A stretch of DNA of 64,000 nt from Acidimicrobiaceae bacterium. Lineage in GTDB: Bacteria > Actinomycetota > Acidimicrobiia > Acidimicrobiales > Ilumatobacteraceae. The notes under the pieces were generated by a model that saw only the letters and a list, made by a program, of their open reading frames with translations, did not search any database and was not told the origin of the DNA. The position numbers were made by a program, and so were the translations under genes. Numbering within the stretch: position 1 is the stretch's first letter; the number at the start of each line of letters is the position of its first letter. This document shows positions 1-10,647 of this stretch, in pieces. The stretch covers positions 29,608-93,607 of the forward strand of contig BGOG01000004.1 of the NCBI GenBank assembly GCA_003569125.1. The letters run 5' to 3'.

Positions 1-778
1 TTAAACGAACCGCCGACGAAGTTTTGTTGACATGTTGACCGCCTGCGCCCGATGCACGAAATACTTCCATGCGAATATCGCTTTCATTAATTTCAAGTTC
101 TGCTTGATCTAAAATTGGCCAGATCTGCACCAGTGCAAAGCTTGTTTGCCTTCTACCTTGATTGTCAAACGGGCTGATTCGCACGAGTCGGTGCGTGCCG
201 CGTTCGCTCGTCAAAAGACCATATACATATCTTCCGCGAATCGTGACATCTGCCGAAAGAATGCCGGCCTCAGTGCCGATCGAAATGTCGCCGATTTCAA
301 AACCAAAACTTTTCAACTCGGCCCAACGGCGATACATTCGCAGCAACATTTCGCTCCAGTCTTGGGCGTCAACACCTCCATCTTTGGCGTTGATCTGCAA
401 GATCGCATCGCAGTCGTCGTGCTCGCCGGTGAACATGCTGCGCATTTCAAGTAGGTCGAGTTTCGACCGACAAGCAGCCACGCCACTTTCTAGTTCTGGC
501 TCTTGTGTCGCATCATCTGCATCGCGGGCAAGATCGTGCAACACGAACAAGTCATCGAGCGTGTTTGATAAATGATCGAACTCGTCTAAATCAGATTTAA
601 CAGCAACATACTGCGAGTTAATTTCTTTGGCATGGTCTTGATCGTTCCATAAGTCAGGCTTTGCGACCTCGACTTCTAATTCGGTCAACAATCCACGCGA
701 AGTTTCGACGTTGAGATATTTTGCGGCTTCACCCACGCGTTTGCGAAGTTCGCCGAGTTCTGTGGAGAAATCTTTCAT
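1..778 (-). CDS. prfB: Peptide chain release factor 2 (RF2), 3' end outside window
   Basis: Releases the finished peptide at UGA and UAA stop codons on the ribosome. The reading frame from ATG at 778 gives MKDFSTELGELRKRV, the coiled N-terminal domain, then a segment AQDWSEMLLRMYRRW typical of RF2, and the catalytic loop GAGGQHVNKTSSAVR near the window edge (about residues 245-259), with the GGQ that contacts the peptidyl-tRNA ester. About 259 codons are visible and the C-terminus lies beyond base 1. Many bacteria control prfB by a +1 frameshift at an in-frame UGA near codon 25. Here the frame is open through that region, so this autoregulation is absent. It follows secA by 61 bases on the same strand, probably in one transcript. 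Confidence 0.95.
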   Translation of the reverse strand, partial: MKDFSTELGELRKRVGEAAKYLNVETSRGLLTELEVEVAKPDLWNDQDHAKEINSQYVAVKSDLDEFDHLSNTLDDLFVLHDLARDADDATQEPELESGVAACRSKLDLLEMRSMFTGEHDDCDAILQINAKDGGVDAQDWSEMLLRMYRRWAELKSFGFEIGDISIGTEAGILSADVTIRGRYVYGLLTSERGTHRLVRISPFDNQGRRQTSFALVQIWPILDQAELEINESDIRMEVFRASGAGGQHVNKTSSAVRL

Positions 779-839
779 AGTTGATATTTGATCCGATATT
801 TAATGCGACAGTTAGAAACAGTCGATCTTGTCGATCGTG

Positions 840-3574
840 TTAGTTCGCGCGACCGTGACACATCTTGTATTTTTTGCCAGAGCCACAAGGGCACGGTGAA
901 TTGCGCGGGGTTTTTGACCAGTCGGGTGCACCAAAGACGCTGGAGCCCGAATTGGTCTTCGAATTTGTCACCGGCTTGTCATCAACATTCTCGTCGGATG
1001 TCTGTTGAATGTTGCTCAAAGTACCCGACGGCGAACTGTCGTTGACGACTTGAACATGCATCACATATTTGACGAAGTCTTGGGCGATGCCCTTCATCAA
1101 ATTGCCGAACATCTCGAAACCTTCACGCTGCCATTCGATCAGCGGATCTTTTTGACCAACTGCGCGCAAGTTGATGCCCTCCTGCAAATAATCCATTTCT
1201 TCCAGATGCTCTCGCCAACGCTGGTCGATGATTCTCAACATCACTTGACGCTCGACTTCTCGCATCACAGACTCGCCCATTTCACTCTCGCGTTGGGCGT
1301 AGAAACCGCTTGCGTCGGCCATCACCAGGTCGTACATCTCGTCCGTCGAATCACAACTCGCAAGATTTGCCGCGGCGATTTTCGTTGGCCAAAAAGTCAC
1401 GAGTTCTAGCGCCAAACCAGATACATCCCATTCGTCGTCGACTTCTGCTACACAGTGCGCTTCGATCAAGGCATCTACGGCCTCGGCCAGATACTCCATC
1501 GCCGCCGCTTTTAGATCAAGCCCTTGCAAAATCTGATCGCGACGCTGATAAATAACTTTGCGTTGCTCGTTCATCACTTCGTCGTATTTCAAAACATTTT
1601 TTCGAACTTCACCGTTTCGTTGTTCGACGGTCGTTTGCGCACGCTCGATTGCTTTCGTGACCATCTTGGCTTCGATCGCTTCGTCGTCCGGCAATGCACG
1701 ACCCATCACCCAAGACAATGCCCCGGTTGCAAATAGTCGCATCAACTCATCGTCAAGACTTAAATAGAAACGACTTTCGCCCAGATCTCCTTGACGCCCG
1801 GAACGACCACGCAATTGATTGTCGATTCGGCGACTCTCGTGGCGTTCAGTGCCCAAGACATATAAACCACCGATTGCGCGAACCTTGTCGCCTTCAATTT
1901 TGCACTTCTCGATGTAGTTTTTGAGCAGTTCGTGGTATCGCTTCTGCGCTTTGTCTCGAGCAGTTATGAAATCTGGCGGCATCATTTCAAGTGCAACTGG
2001 CAACGCAAACTCGTCGAGCAAAGTTTCTGGGCTGTGACCCTCTTTAAGAACATCCTGACGCGCAAGACCTTCGGGGTTTCCACCAAGCAAAATATCAACT
2101 CCACGACCCGCCATGTTCGTCGCCACGGTAATCGCACCAAGACGACCAGCCTGAGTTACAACCATCGCTTCGCGAGTGTGCTGTTTGGCGTTCAAAACTT
2201 CGTGGGGAATACCGCGCTGTTGAAGTTCTTCGACAACTGCTCGCTCTTTTCGACGCTTATCGTGCCAACAAGAACTGGTTGACCTTTGGCATGCCGTTCT
2301 TCGAGATCTTCTACGACTGCCTCAAATTTCGCGGCTTCTGTTTTGAAAATCAAGTCGGCCTGGTCAACGCGCACCATTTCACGATTTGTCGGGATCGGAA
2401 CCACCTGCAGGTTGTAGGTGTTCATCAACTCTGCGGCTTCGGTCTGCGCGGTGCCGGTCATACCCGAAAGCTTTTCGTACATTCTGAAATAATTCTGCAA
2501 GGTGATCGTCGCCAAAGTTTGATTCTCTTCTTTGATCTTCACGCCTTCTTTGGCCTCGACCGCCTGATGTATGCCTTCACTCCACCGCCGACCTTCAAGA
2601 ATTCGACCCGTGAACTCATCAACAATTTTGATCTCGCCATCTTGGATGATGTAGTCCTTATCGCGGTGATAAAGCACGGCTGCTTTCAGCGCCACTTGCA
2701 ATTGATGCACGAAATTTTGCTGCACTTCGTCGTAAAGGTTTTCGATGCCCAGTTGCTTCTCGACTTTTTCGATACCGACCTCGGTCGGCACGACGATTCG
2801 TTTGTCTTCTTCGACGTCGTAATCGACGTCGCGAACCATCGTGCGCACAATCGACGCGAATCGGTAATACAACTTTGCCGCGTCAGCAACGCGACCTGAA
2901 ATAATCAGCGGCGTGCGTGCTTCGTCGATCAGAATCGAGTCAACCTCGTCGACGATTGCGAAACTAAAACCACGCTGAACTTTTTCGTCGAGCGTGCCAG
3001 CCATGTTGTCGCGCAAATAATCGAATCCGAACTCGTTGTTCGTGCCATAAGTTATATCCGCCGCATAATCAGCGCGTTTCTCGGCAGAACTTGCCCGTCG
3101 CCCAGAGATGACCAGACCAACTGACAGACCAAGCCAACGATGAATTTGTCCCATCCATTCGGCATCTCGTTGAGCCAAATAGTCGTTCGTCGTGATTTGG
3201 TGAACACCCTTTCCCGAAAGACCGTTGAGATAGGCCGGCAGAGTTGAAACAAGAGTTTTACCTTCACCAGTTTTCATTTCGGCGACCCAACCAGCGTGCA
3301 ACGCCGCGCCACCCATAAGTTGAACGTCGTAATGTCGCTGCCCAATTACGCGAGTGGCCGCCTCGCGCACCACGGCGAAAGACTCGATCAACAAATCATC
3401 GAGCGTTTCGCCACGGTCAAGTCGAGATTTGAACTCGCTGGTCTTGCCCCGAAGTTCGGCTTCGCTCATTGCCGACATTTGGGCAGCAAAGGCATTGATA
3501 TCGGGCAAGATATCGGCTAGGGCCTTGACCTTCTTGCCTTCGCCGGCTCGCAGGACTCGATCGAGGATTGCCAT
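840..3574 (-). CDS. secA: Preprotein translocase ATPase SecA, interrupted by a single-base indel
   Basis: ATPase motor that pushes unfolded preproteins through SecYEG. Two overlapping minus-strand frames (3574-2192 and 2195-840) together give about 911 residues, the family length. The N-terminal part starts [19 protein letters not shown] and has Walker [10 protein letters not shown] and the DEAD-like [15 protein letters not shown]. The second part has [25 protein letters not shown] and the C-terminal zinc motif [13 protein letters not shown]. Near 2230 one frame reads SEQLSKNF and stops at 2192, while the other reads [17 protein letters not shown], the expected SecA sequence. One missing base (a G on the coding strand, TCGGAAGAA read as TCGAAGAA) explains it. 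SecA is essential, so I read it as one functional gene with a consensus error. The start overlaps the upstream ComF-like gene. Confidence 0.93.
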
Positions 3575-4266
3575 AAGACAGTAGATGCTACCGCAGCGCA
3601 GATAACCAGTTTGGCCCCTGATTCGTAAAGTGCTTGAGTTGCGCGCCTGAGTGTTGTGCCAGTCGTAACAACGTCGTCAATCACTACGACACTTTGATTA
3701 TTTATTGGACGAGAAACAAACCGTGGCCCAATAAGTCGCTGTTGTCGGGTTCGCCCAGTCTGCGGCTGATTAGTCACGCGGCGCAACAAACCTCGGCATG
3801 GAACCTGCAACTCTTTGGCGACAAATCGAGCCAGCATTTCAGCGTGGTCATGGCCGCGTTCTAGTCTGCGCGTGGCTGTTGTCGGCGCCCACGCAATACA
3901 GTCAATAGCTTTTTGCGAATTAATTGTCTCTTGCAAAATTCGATCTGCCAGCGCCGAACCGAGCACCGCGACTGAAGATCTGATGTTGCGGTACTTCATG
4001 CTCAAAATCATCTGCCGCACGACTTTGTTATAGCCAAACGCGACTATAACTTGGGTACGTAAATCATTGTTGGTTGCATCGCCCGCACTCTTGCCGACAG
4101 TCGCGTGAAACTTCGGCGAACTTAAAGAACTTTCGATTTGCGAAATTTGTCGAAAACAGTTTGCGCAGACCGACACCGAGACTTGACGGCAGCCGGGGCA
4201 CGCAGTGCCAAACACTCTGCCGGCGAAATTCGAGAGACTCGTTTTTGAAATTGCGATAATCGCCAT
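3517..4266 (-). CDS. ComF-family phosphoribosyltransferase-like protein
   Basis: 249 residues. N-terminal zinc-binding pair CPGC (residues 23-26) and CANC (34-37), as in ComF proteins, followed by a phosphoribosyltransferase fold with the PRPP-binding motif [14 protein letters not shown] near residue 205. ComF proteins are known in DNA uptake in competent bacteria, but in actinobacteria the gene usually sits beside secA without other competence genes. Here it overlaps secA by 58 bases and is probably translated with it. No hpf (ribosome hibernation factor) gene lies between them, although mycobacteria have one there. The substrate is unknown. The C-terminus (AKARRSRP) runs into the secA start and may be slightly over-extended. 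Confidence 0.8.
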   Translation of the reverse strand: MAIIAISKTSLSNFAGRVFGTACPGCRQVSVSVCANCFRQISQIESSLSSPKFHATVGKSAGDATNNDLRTQVIVAFGYNKVVRQMILSMKYRNIRSSVAVLGSALADRILQETINSQKAIDCIAWAPTTATRRLERGHDHAEMLARFVAKELQVPCRGLLRRVTNQPQTGRTRQQRLIGPRFVSRPINNQSVVVIDDVVTTGTTLRRATQALYESGAKLVICAAVASTVLWQSSIESCEPAKARRSRP

Positions 4267-4378
4267 AATCCAAAGTATGCCGATGGGGTGTCGCGCGCCA
4301 ATTAACTATTCATAACCAGACTAGCCGGCGACTAGCCAGCGACTAGATAACTAACTTGTCAGCGACTAGCGTGCAAGG

Positions 4379-4996
4379 GTGCAAGGTTTAGAGTCTCTCG
4401 AATTTCGCGACCGACTCGGGCGGCGGCTCGTTCGTTGTCTACTCGGATTATCGCTTTTTGCCGTGGGTATCTCGTTACAGATGAACGCCAACATTGGTGC
4501 ACCACCATGGGATGTGTTTCATCAGGGCATCGCCAAACAAACAGACATTTCAATCGGCAAAATCATCGTGCTCACAGGTTTCGCATTGCTGTTGCTGTGG
4601 ATTCCATTAAAGCAAAAACCTGGTATCGGCACAGTTCTTAACGCACTCGAAATCGGATTGGTCGCCGATATCGCCTTGGCAATAATTCCAGAACCGACAA
4701 ATCTTTTGATTCGAGTTCCGATGGCGTTGTTCGGAATCGTCGTAGTAGCAATCGGAACCGGGCTTTACATCGGTAGTTCTCTTGGGCCAGGGCCACGCGA
4801 CGGTTTAATGACTGGTCTTGCAAAGCGCGGCATTCCAATTCGCAAAGGACGAACAGCCGTCGAAGTAGTCGTGCTTATTACCGGTTGGCTGCTTGGGGGC
4901 CAAGTAGGTGTCGCAACTTTTGCGTTCGCGTTCGGCGTCGGGCCATTGGTGCATTTTTTCCTGCCGCTACTCGCGGTAAAAAAACCAGCTGTTTAA
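4379..4996 (+). CDS. YczE/YitT-type integral membrane protein
   Basis: 205 residues with about five hydrophobic segments, including LVRCLLGLSLFAVGISLQM, IIVLTGFALLLLWIPL, MALFGIVVVAIGTGLYIG and a C-terminal VGVATFAFAFGVGPLVHFF. The central LGPGPRDGLMTGLAKR loop with NANIGAPPWDVFHQG near the N-terminus is typical of the YczE family (COG2364), whose transported substrate is not established. The proposed GTG start at 4379 is plausible but has no clear ribosome site. The stop codon lies inside the tandem array shared with the convergent ahcY. Function beyond a membrane protein is not assigned. Confidence 0.75.
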   Translation: MQGLESLEFRDRLGRRLVRCLLGLSLFAVGISLQMNANIGAPPWDVFHQGIAKQTDISIGKIIVLTGFALLLLWIPLKQKPGIGTVLNALEIGLVADIALAIIPEPTNLLIRVPMALFGIVVVAIGTGLYIGSSLGPGPRDGLMTGLAKRGIPIRKGRTAVEVVVLITGWLLGGQVGVATFAFAFGVGPLVHFFLPLLAVKKPAV

Positions 4997-5061
4997 CCAG
5001 TAGCGGTAACGCTCGTTAACTAGTAGCGGTAACGCTCGTTAACTAGTAGCGGTAACGCTCT
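4993..5061. repeat. Three tandem 23-bp copies duplicating the 3' end of ahcY
   Basis: Unit ttaactagtagcggtaacgc followed by tcg, period 23, at 4993-5015, 5016-5038 and 5039-5061. The last unit is the real end of ahcY (codons for ERYRY and TAG on the minus strand). The other two repeat it outside the gene. The outermost copy supplies the TAA stop of the convergent yczE. Each unit has stop codons on both strands. Confidence 0.9.
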
Positions 5062-6497
5062 GATTTAAACGGACCACTTGGCTCAATGCCCAAATATTCT
5101 GACTGCTCGTCTGACAGTTTCGTAATAATCGCTCCGAGCGCGTCTAAGTGCAACGACGCAACTTTTTCGTCGAGATGTTTTGGCAACACATAAACGCCAA
5201 GTGGATAATTTTTCGTGTTGTTGAACAACTCGATCTGGGCGATTACTTGGTTAGTAAACGAACAGCTCATCACGAAACTCGGGTGACCAGTTGCGCATCC
5301 AAGGTTTACAAGTCGTCCTTCGGCAAGAACTATCACGGCGTGACCATCCGCGAATGTCCACAAGTCTGTGCCGGTCTTAAGTTCGTCGCGAGTCGCACCG
5401 CTGCGTGACAGACCCGCCATATCAATTTCGTTGTCGAAGTGACCGATATTGCAAACAATTGCATTGTGCTTCATTTTTGACATGTGCTCTGCCGTAACGA
5501 TCGCTTCATTGCCGGTTGCCGTCACAAAAATATCCGCTACACCGACGACATTTTCAAGAGTGTTCACGATGTAACCCTCCATCGCCGCCTGTAACGCGTT
5601 GATCGGATCAATCTCGGTGACTACAACTCGTGCACCTTGACCGCGAAGACTTTGCGCACATCCCTTGCCGACGTCGCCGTATCCACAAACAACTGCCATC
5701 TTGCCGGCGATCATCACATCAGTCGCACGGTTCAACGCATCAATCAACGAGTGTCGGCAACCATAAAGATTGTCGAACTTGCTTTTAGTAACGCTGTCAT
5801 TGACGTTGATCGCAGGAAACAACAGTTCTTTGTCTTGCGCCATTTTGTAAAGACGTTTTACGCCGGTTGTTGTCTCTTCGGTGACGCCTTTGATTAGTTT
5901 CGACATCTTCGTCCAACGCGAAGGGCTGGTTTTGAGACCGCGTTGCAACAGACCCAGCACGATTGCCAGTTCAGGATTAGACGCCGTCGTCGGATCAGGC
6001 ACCGCGCCAGCCTTTTCGTATTCAACACCCTTGTGCAGCAACATCGTTGCGTCACCACCATCGTCAAGAATCATGTTTGGTCCGTCGCCATCAGGCCAAG
6101 TCATCATCTGATCGGTGGCCCACCAATATTCTTCGAGGGTCTCACCCTTCCACGCGTAAACCGGAACACCCTGTGGGTTTTCAGCAGTTCCATTTGGACC
6201 GACAACGACTGCGGCGGCGGCGTGATCTTGTGTCGAGAAAATATTGCAACTTGCCCAACGCACTTCTGCTCCGAGTTGAACAAGCGTTTCGATCAAAACT
6301 GCAGTTTGAATCGTCATGTGCAGCGAGCCCGAAATGCGCGCGCCCTTTAGCGGCTTTGACACACCGAACTCTTTACGCAATGCCCGCAAGCCAGGCATCT
6401 CATGCTCGGCAAGATGAATTTCTTTGCGACCAAACGGAGCCATTGAAAGGTCGGCGACGCGGTAATCTTTTCTTTCGGCAAAACTTGACGATGACAT
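5043..6497 (-). CDS. ahcY: Adenosylhomocysteinase
   Basis: Reversibly splits S-adenosylhomocysteine into adenosine and homocysteine, removing the inhibitory product of methylation reactions. 484 residues from the ATG at 6497, which has a GGAG ribosome site 8 bases upstream. A longer frame runs to 6566 but its extra 23 residues (rich in K, N and Q) have no family support. Seen: [18 protein letters not shown], the NAD-binding [18 protein letters not shown], substrate-region segments [20 protein letters not shown] and GHFDNEIDM, and the C-terminal PFKSERYRY typical of the family. It lies downstream of the Trm112-like and manB genes, an order that resembles the mycobacterial sahH-manB neighbourhood. 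No SAH riboswitch could fit in the 46-base upstream gap. Confidence 0.96.
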   Translation of the reverse strand: MSSSSFAERKDYRVADLSMAPFGRKEIHLAEHEMPGLRALRKEFGVSKPLKGARISGSLHMTIQTAVLIETLVQLGAEVRWASCNIFSTQDHAAAAVVVGPNGTAENPQGVPVYAWKGETLEEYWWATDQMMTWPDGDGPNMILDDGGDATMLLHKGVEYEKAGAVPDPTTASNPELAIVLGLLQRGLKTSPSRWTKMSKLIKGVTEETTTGVKRLYKMAQDKELLFPAINVNDSVTKSKFDNLYGCRHSLIDALNRATDVMIAGKMAVVCGYGDVGKGCAQSLRGQGARVVVTEIDPINALQAAMEGYIVNTLENVVGVADIFVTATGNEAIVTAEHMSKMKHNAIVCNIGHFDNEIDMAGLSRSGATRDELKTGTDLWTFADGHAVIVLAEGRLVNLGCATGHPSFVMSCSFTNQVIAQIELFNNTKNYPLGVYVLPKHLDEKVASLHLDALGAIITKLSDEQSEYLGIEPSGPFKSERYRY

Positions 6498-6543
6498 TTT
6501 TACTCCAGTTAATTTTGTTTTATTTTGATTTGGTTTTTGTTTG

Positions 6544-6789
6544 TTAAAAAGTTGGCTTGAGACCAAGTTGTTTGGCCTTGGCGGCTAGTCGCTCATGCTC
6601 GAGTTGGTTAACAGTTTTCGCTTCACCAATCAGCATCACCGGAATGCCGTGGCGAATTTCGTAACACATCTGCAACCGCGGATTGTACAAAACTTGCTCA
6701 TCCTCGTAATAGATCAAACTTCCTTTATCTTTCGGACACGCCAAAATCTCGAGCAGTCGAGGATTTAAGCTAACGGCGCTGTTACTCAC
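6544..6789 (-). CDS. Trm112/YcaR-like zinc-ribbon small protein
   Basis: 81 residues from the GTG at 6789: [25 protein letters not shown]. The [12 protein letters not shown] segment, a central tyrosine and cysteine stretch ([19 protein letters not shown]) and [10 protein letters not shown] are the hallmark of the UPF0434/Trm112 family, whose eukaryotic members activate methyltransferases. A longer frame extends to 6861 into manB. I prefer the GTG because a TAAAGT hexamer lies exactly 7 bases before it, a leaderless promoter arrangement. It lies between manB and ahcY; an association with SAM-dependent methylation is suggested only by the neighbour ahcY. Confidence 0.85.
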   Translation of the reverse strand: MSNSAVSLNPRLLEILACPKDKGSLIYYEDEQVLYNPRLQMCYEIRHGIPVMLIGEAKTVNQLEHERLAAKAKQLGLKPTF

Positions 6790-6796
6790 GGCTATG

Positions 6797-6802
6797 ACTT
6801 TA
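6797..6802 (-). promoter_or_regulatory. Predicted leaderless -10 hexamer of the Trm112-like gene
   Basis: TAAAGT on the minus strand, 7 bases before the GTG at 6789. It overlaps the 5' side of the gap after manB, so it could be an internal promoter of the operon. Confidence 0.4.
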
Positions 6803-6815
6803 ACACTTGCGCGAG

Positions 6816-8168
6816 TTAGCTGGTGATCAGCATCAACAATTCGGCGACATGCTCGTCGCACTCTTCACGGGTTGCGGCCTCAAGATTCAATCGCAACAAC
6901 GGCTCAGTGTTTGATGGTCGAACATTAAACCACCACGAACCACAATCAACCGTCAGTCCGTCCAGGTGATCTTGTGGATAAGACGCGAACTTCTTGGTCA
7001 CGCGCTCGATAACAACCGAAATGTCCTTGACCTGCGTATTGATTTCACCGCTACCGGCGTATTTTTCGAATGGTGCCCGCAACTCTGACAGCGACTTGCC
7101 CGTTCGACCCATTTCGCCAAGCACGACCATTGTTGCAATCAGACCACTGTCGGCTCGATAGTTGTCCGCGAAGTAATAGTGACCCGAATGCTCGCCCGCA
7201 AAAACTGCGCCAGTTTGAGCCATCACTTGCTTCATATAACTGTGTCCATTTTTTGTACGAATCGGTTCGCCACCAAGAGCGGTAATCGTTTCTGGGACAA
7301 CTCGCGAACAAATCAAGTTATAAAGAATTGTCGACCCTGGATGCGTGCGCAAAAATACCGATGCCAGTAGCGCTGTCGTCGTGCTGCCCGAGACGCTTTT
7401 ACCGAATTCATCCACCAAGAAAACACGATCGGCATCACCGTCAAAAGCCAAGCCCACATCGAACTTGCCCGAGATCACGCGGGCCTGAAGGTCGCGCTGG
7501 TTGGCCGGCTGAATCGGGTCGGCTGGATGGTTCGGAAAAGTACCATCCAATTCGCCGTACATCACCTCGAGTTCAATTTTGCTGAGTCGCTCAAACACGG
7601 CCGGGGCAACAAGACCACCCATGCCGTTCGCTGTGTCGGCGACGATTTTCAAATTACGCAGTGACTTCGTGTCTATGAAACTCACGACATGGTCGACAAA
7701 TTCTGCGAGCATATTCTTATTGGTCACTTCACCTTGTTTTTTTGCGATTGCCGGACCCTTGCCGTCCAATACATCTTGGGCAATCGCTTTCATTTCGCGC
7801 AGACCATTATCAATGCCAATCGATCGCGCACCCGAAAGACAACACTTGATGCCGTTATATTGCGCAGGATTATGCGACGCCGTGAACATTGCACCGGGAG
7901 CATTCAGTTTCCCTGAGGCAAAATAGAGCAAGTCGGTGCTTGCCAGACCCAGGTTGATCACGTCGACTCCTTGTTCGGTCAAACCTCTTTGAAAAGCATC
8001 CGCCAAATCGGGCCCACTGGGTCGCATGTCGTATGCGACGACTATCAACTTTGCATCTGAAAACTTCGCGAAGGCGACACCGAGTGCATGGGCAACTTGA
8101 GCGTCGAGTTGGTCGGGAACTGTCCCCCGAATGTCATAAGCCTTGACGATTGCTTCTAAGTTTGGCAC
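6816..8168 (-). CDS. manB: Phosphomannomutase/phosphoglucomutase
   Basis: Interconverts hexose-6-phosphate and hexose-1-phosphate; in this setting it probably makes mannose-1-phosphate for GDP-mannose. 450 residues from the GTG at 8168 (VPNLEAIVKAYDIRG), the usual family length. An upstream extension to 8387 reads across the next gene and is rejected. Seen: phosphoserine loop TASHNP (Ser at about residue 98), metal-binding DGDADR, sugar-binding GEHSGHYYF and the phosphate-binding RPSNTEPLLR at the C-terminus. It starts 11 bases after the large membrane protein gene. Substrate preference between mannose and glucose cannot be read from sequence. The GDP-mannose pyrophosphorylase, gmd and fcl genes further along support mannose. 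Confidence 0.92.
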   Translation of the reverse strand: MPNLEAIVKAYDIRGTVPDQLDAQVAHALGVAFAKFSDAKLIVVAYDMRPSGPDLADAFQRGLTEQGVDVINLGLASTDLLYFASGKLNAPGAMFTASHNPAQYNGIKCCLSGARSIGIDNGLREMKAIAQDVLDGKGPAIAKKQGEVTNKNMLAEFVDHVVSFIDTKSLRNLKIVADTANGMGGLVAPAVFERLSKIELEVMYGELDGTFPNHPADPIQPANQRDLQARVISGKFDVGLAFDGDADRVFLVDEFGKSVSGSTTTALLASVFLRTHPGSTILYNLICSRVVPETITALGGEPIRTKNGHSYMKQVMAQTGAVFAGEHSGHYYFADNYRADSGLIATMVVLGEMGRTGKSLSELRAPFEKYAGSGEINTQVKDISVVIERVTKKFASYPQDHLDGLTVDCGSWWFNVRPSNTEPLLRLNLEAATREECDEHVAELLMLITS

Positions 8169-8179
8169 GACATTAGAGA

Positions 8180-10592
8180 CTACTTGATAAAAGTTTTTTG
8201 CCTTCTCGACACCCGTATCTCGCGCCAACGAACTACCAATACACCTATTCCAATTAGCGTCAACAAGTAGGCAAAAATATCTAATTTTGTGTAACCATAA
8301 TGCAATCGCACTTCTTTTTGCGTCGGCACCACAACCATCATGTTTGGCGCAACACGAAATGGTCCTTTTGCGCCAGTTACTTTCCAATTCGGAAAGTAAC
8401 TCATCCGCACAAGAATTGGTTGACCGATCTGATCGACGCTAAATGAAATCGCCGAATCTTCGAGAACAAAATTCGTGACTTTCGTTGGTTTTGTTTGAAC
8501 TACTTTTATCGCCTGAGACGGAGTGACAATATCGACTCGACGACTCGATTTGCCCGGTTCGCCGTCACGACGACTCAGATCAACAGCCACATCAACTCGT
8601 TGCCACGAGTCGGGCCCGCTGGCAACCGGCATCGCCGACCAATCTTCTGGGTGCTGAAACCAACTTGTTCCAATTTCTAACCAGCGCTCTTTGACGTCAC
8701 CGGTTCGACTATTCACGATCACCGGTTGCACATTTAGTGGCACGACCAACTCGCTGTTGACTGCTTGATAAATAACCCATGGTCCACTTCGTTTCACTTC
8801 AATAAGAGAGGCTTGCAGACTGGCTTGCGCAATCGCTTGTTTTGTGAATGCCAGAAAATATTTGACGCCAAGTTCTTGCATGTAGCGAACGCCAAGACCC
8901 GCATTGTTGTCGTCGTAACGCAACTCGCGAACTGGATTGCTGCTTTGCTTTGACATCGCCGCCGAAGTAATGAAGTGATACGGGGTCGTCCCGGACGCTT
9001 CGAAATTCAAACCTTCCATCGACCCGATACAACCTTTTGTCCAATGTGGTAACAGCATCAACGACATCGTCGTTCCGTATTTATTTAATTCTCCGCTGCT
9101 CTCCCAAAGCGCACGACCACAACCGTGCGACTTGTCGTTACCCAGTGCCTTCATTGTTTCGACGAGATCGTGATACTCGGCGTACGCGCTCTTGCCTTCG
9201 TAGCCGGTGAAGTTCCATCGCGCCCAACCGTCGACGAAACCATCGTTTGACGCGTTGGTTGAGATCGGCCCCCACTTGTATTGCACCGCGCCAGTGGTGT
9301 CAGTAACGATTTTTCCGAACGGAAGTTCTTGAAATCTAAAGCCAATTATGCCGACTACCAATATCGTCAGCGCGGTTGCCCACCACATATTGAACTGGGC
9401 GATGTTTCGCAGCGACACTAATGGCGCCACAGACTCGTAGGTTTCTTTGGCGAGTGCATTCTTTGCGACTCGCAACAACCCAAACACGCGCGCCAGACCG
9501 ACGACGAGTTCATATAGCCCGATCATCATCAACATGTAGCGAAGCAAATAAAGAAACGGCAACAGTCGTGGGTTCCATAACATGCCGATGATTGGCAGAC
9601 CACCACGACTTACAAAAACACCGATCACGAGTGCGATGCAATAAACCCCCATCCAGATGCCGACACGATTGCGACGCAAAATACATGCGACGAACCCGAC
9701 GACTGCGAACAGTGTGATGAAAATATTCCAATACAAGCGGCAATGGAAAAAACATCTGCCAAAAAGAGTCGGCTGTGCCACTTGGACGAGGTTCGTATTT
9801 CATATCTGTCATGAACGCATGACTTGTCAAAAATGGAACGACCCAGAATGACGACAACAAGATAGATGTACCGATAATCAGGCTTGCAGAGATCAAAACT
9901 TGACGGCCGGTATTTAGCGCTTTCCACAAAATTGCAATTAATGCAACGCCACCAAAAACAAAAAGCAAAACGATTCCGTGAGAAAGCGCGCTTAATGCCA
10001 GCACACAAGCCGTGATCATTCGACCACGATCTTCGTTCATTGCACGAATGAATAAACCAAATGTCAGCACCGCGAGTGAAAGTGCTATCGAAAAAGAAAA
10101 CTCACCCGCCATGGTCGACGCGATGTTTCCGCCGTAGATCGTGAAACTTTCGTCGTATAAAAAAACAACCGAAGCCAGAGCCAGAATCTCTGGAATCGGA
10201 AACAGCAGCCGAGAAAACTTGCCGAATAGCCAGGTGCAGACGGGCAAAGTCAAAATACCGATTACCGCGATCATCTTCAGCGCAATGCCGTAAGGCGCTA
10301 TCAAATCAACAACCAATACCAATAAAGCCGGAATCAACATGTAGAACCGATACATCGGAAATCCCGCATACCAGTCGTTGCTCCATCCATTTAGACGAAA
10401 GTGCGGCAACATAAAATCGCGCAGGAAGGCTGGGCCATAGACATGAGCGCCCATGTCACCGCCTGTAGGCGTATTGTTTGCGAAAATCAATTCTGGTTGC
10501 AATGTCAAGAACAGCATCAAAGTTGCACCGCCAACAATCAACGCCGAAATTATTTGCTGAGGGCTCCAGCCACTGAACTTTTTGAGATTCAC
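8180..10592 (-). CDS. Large multi-pass membrane protein (GT-C-like, COG5617-type), frameshifted
   Basis: Two overlapping frames (10592-9510 and 9781-8180) make one protein of about 803 residues. The N-terminal part is MNLKKFSGWSPQQIISALIV, then TPTGGDMGAHVYGPAFLRD and HFRLNGWSNDWYAGFPMYRF, a luminal loop with acidic residues like that of GT-C glycosyltransferases and their relatives. It is followed by eight or more hydrophobic helices, a large soluble domain in the second half, and a final helix. Near 9750 the first frame drifts into nonsense while the second picks up with YWNIFITLFAVVGFVACIL. Removing one base, most simply from the A6 run at 9747-9752, restores a single frame. It is upstream of manB and probably handles lipid-linked sugars, but the reaction is not known. 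Confidence 0.75.
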
Positions 10593-10647
10593 TAGTTAAA
10601 AACTCTACTATCTAACTGTTTTTATCCGCCCAGCAAAACCGAGTTGC

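Noticed and set aside
1..778. Programmed frameshift in prfB
   Set aside because: No in-frame UGA near codon 25; the frame is open from ATG 778.
2192..2260. Programmed -1 frameshift in secA
   Set aside because: No X-XXY-YYZ slippery site and no obvious stimulator hairpin; similar single-base indels occur in several unrelated genes.
6498..6546. SAH riboswitch upstream of ahcY
   Set aside because: The gap is only about 46 bases and encodes the 3' end of the Trm112-like gene; no pseudoknot pattern visible.
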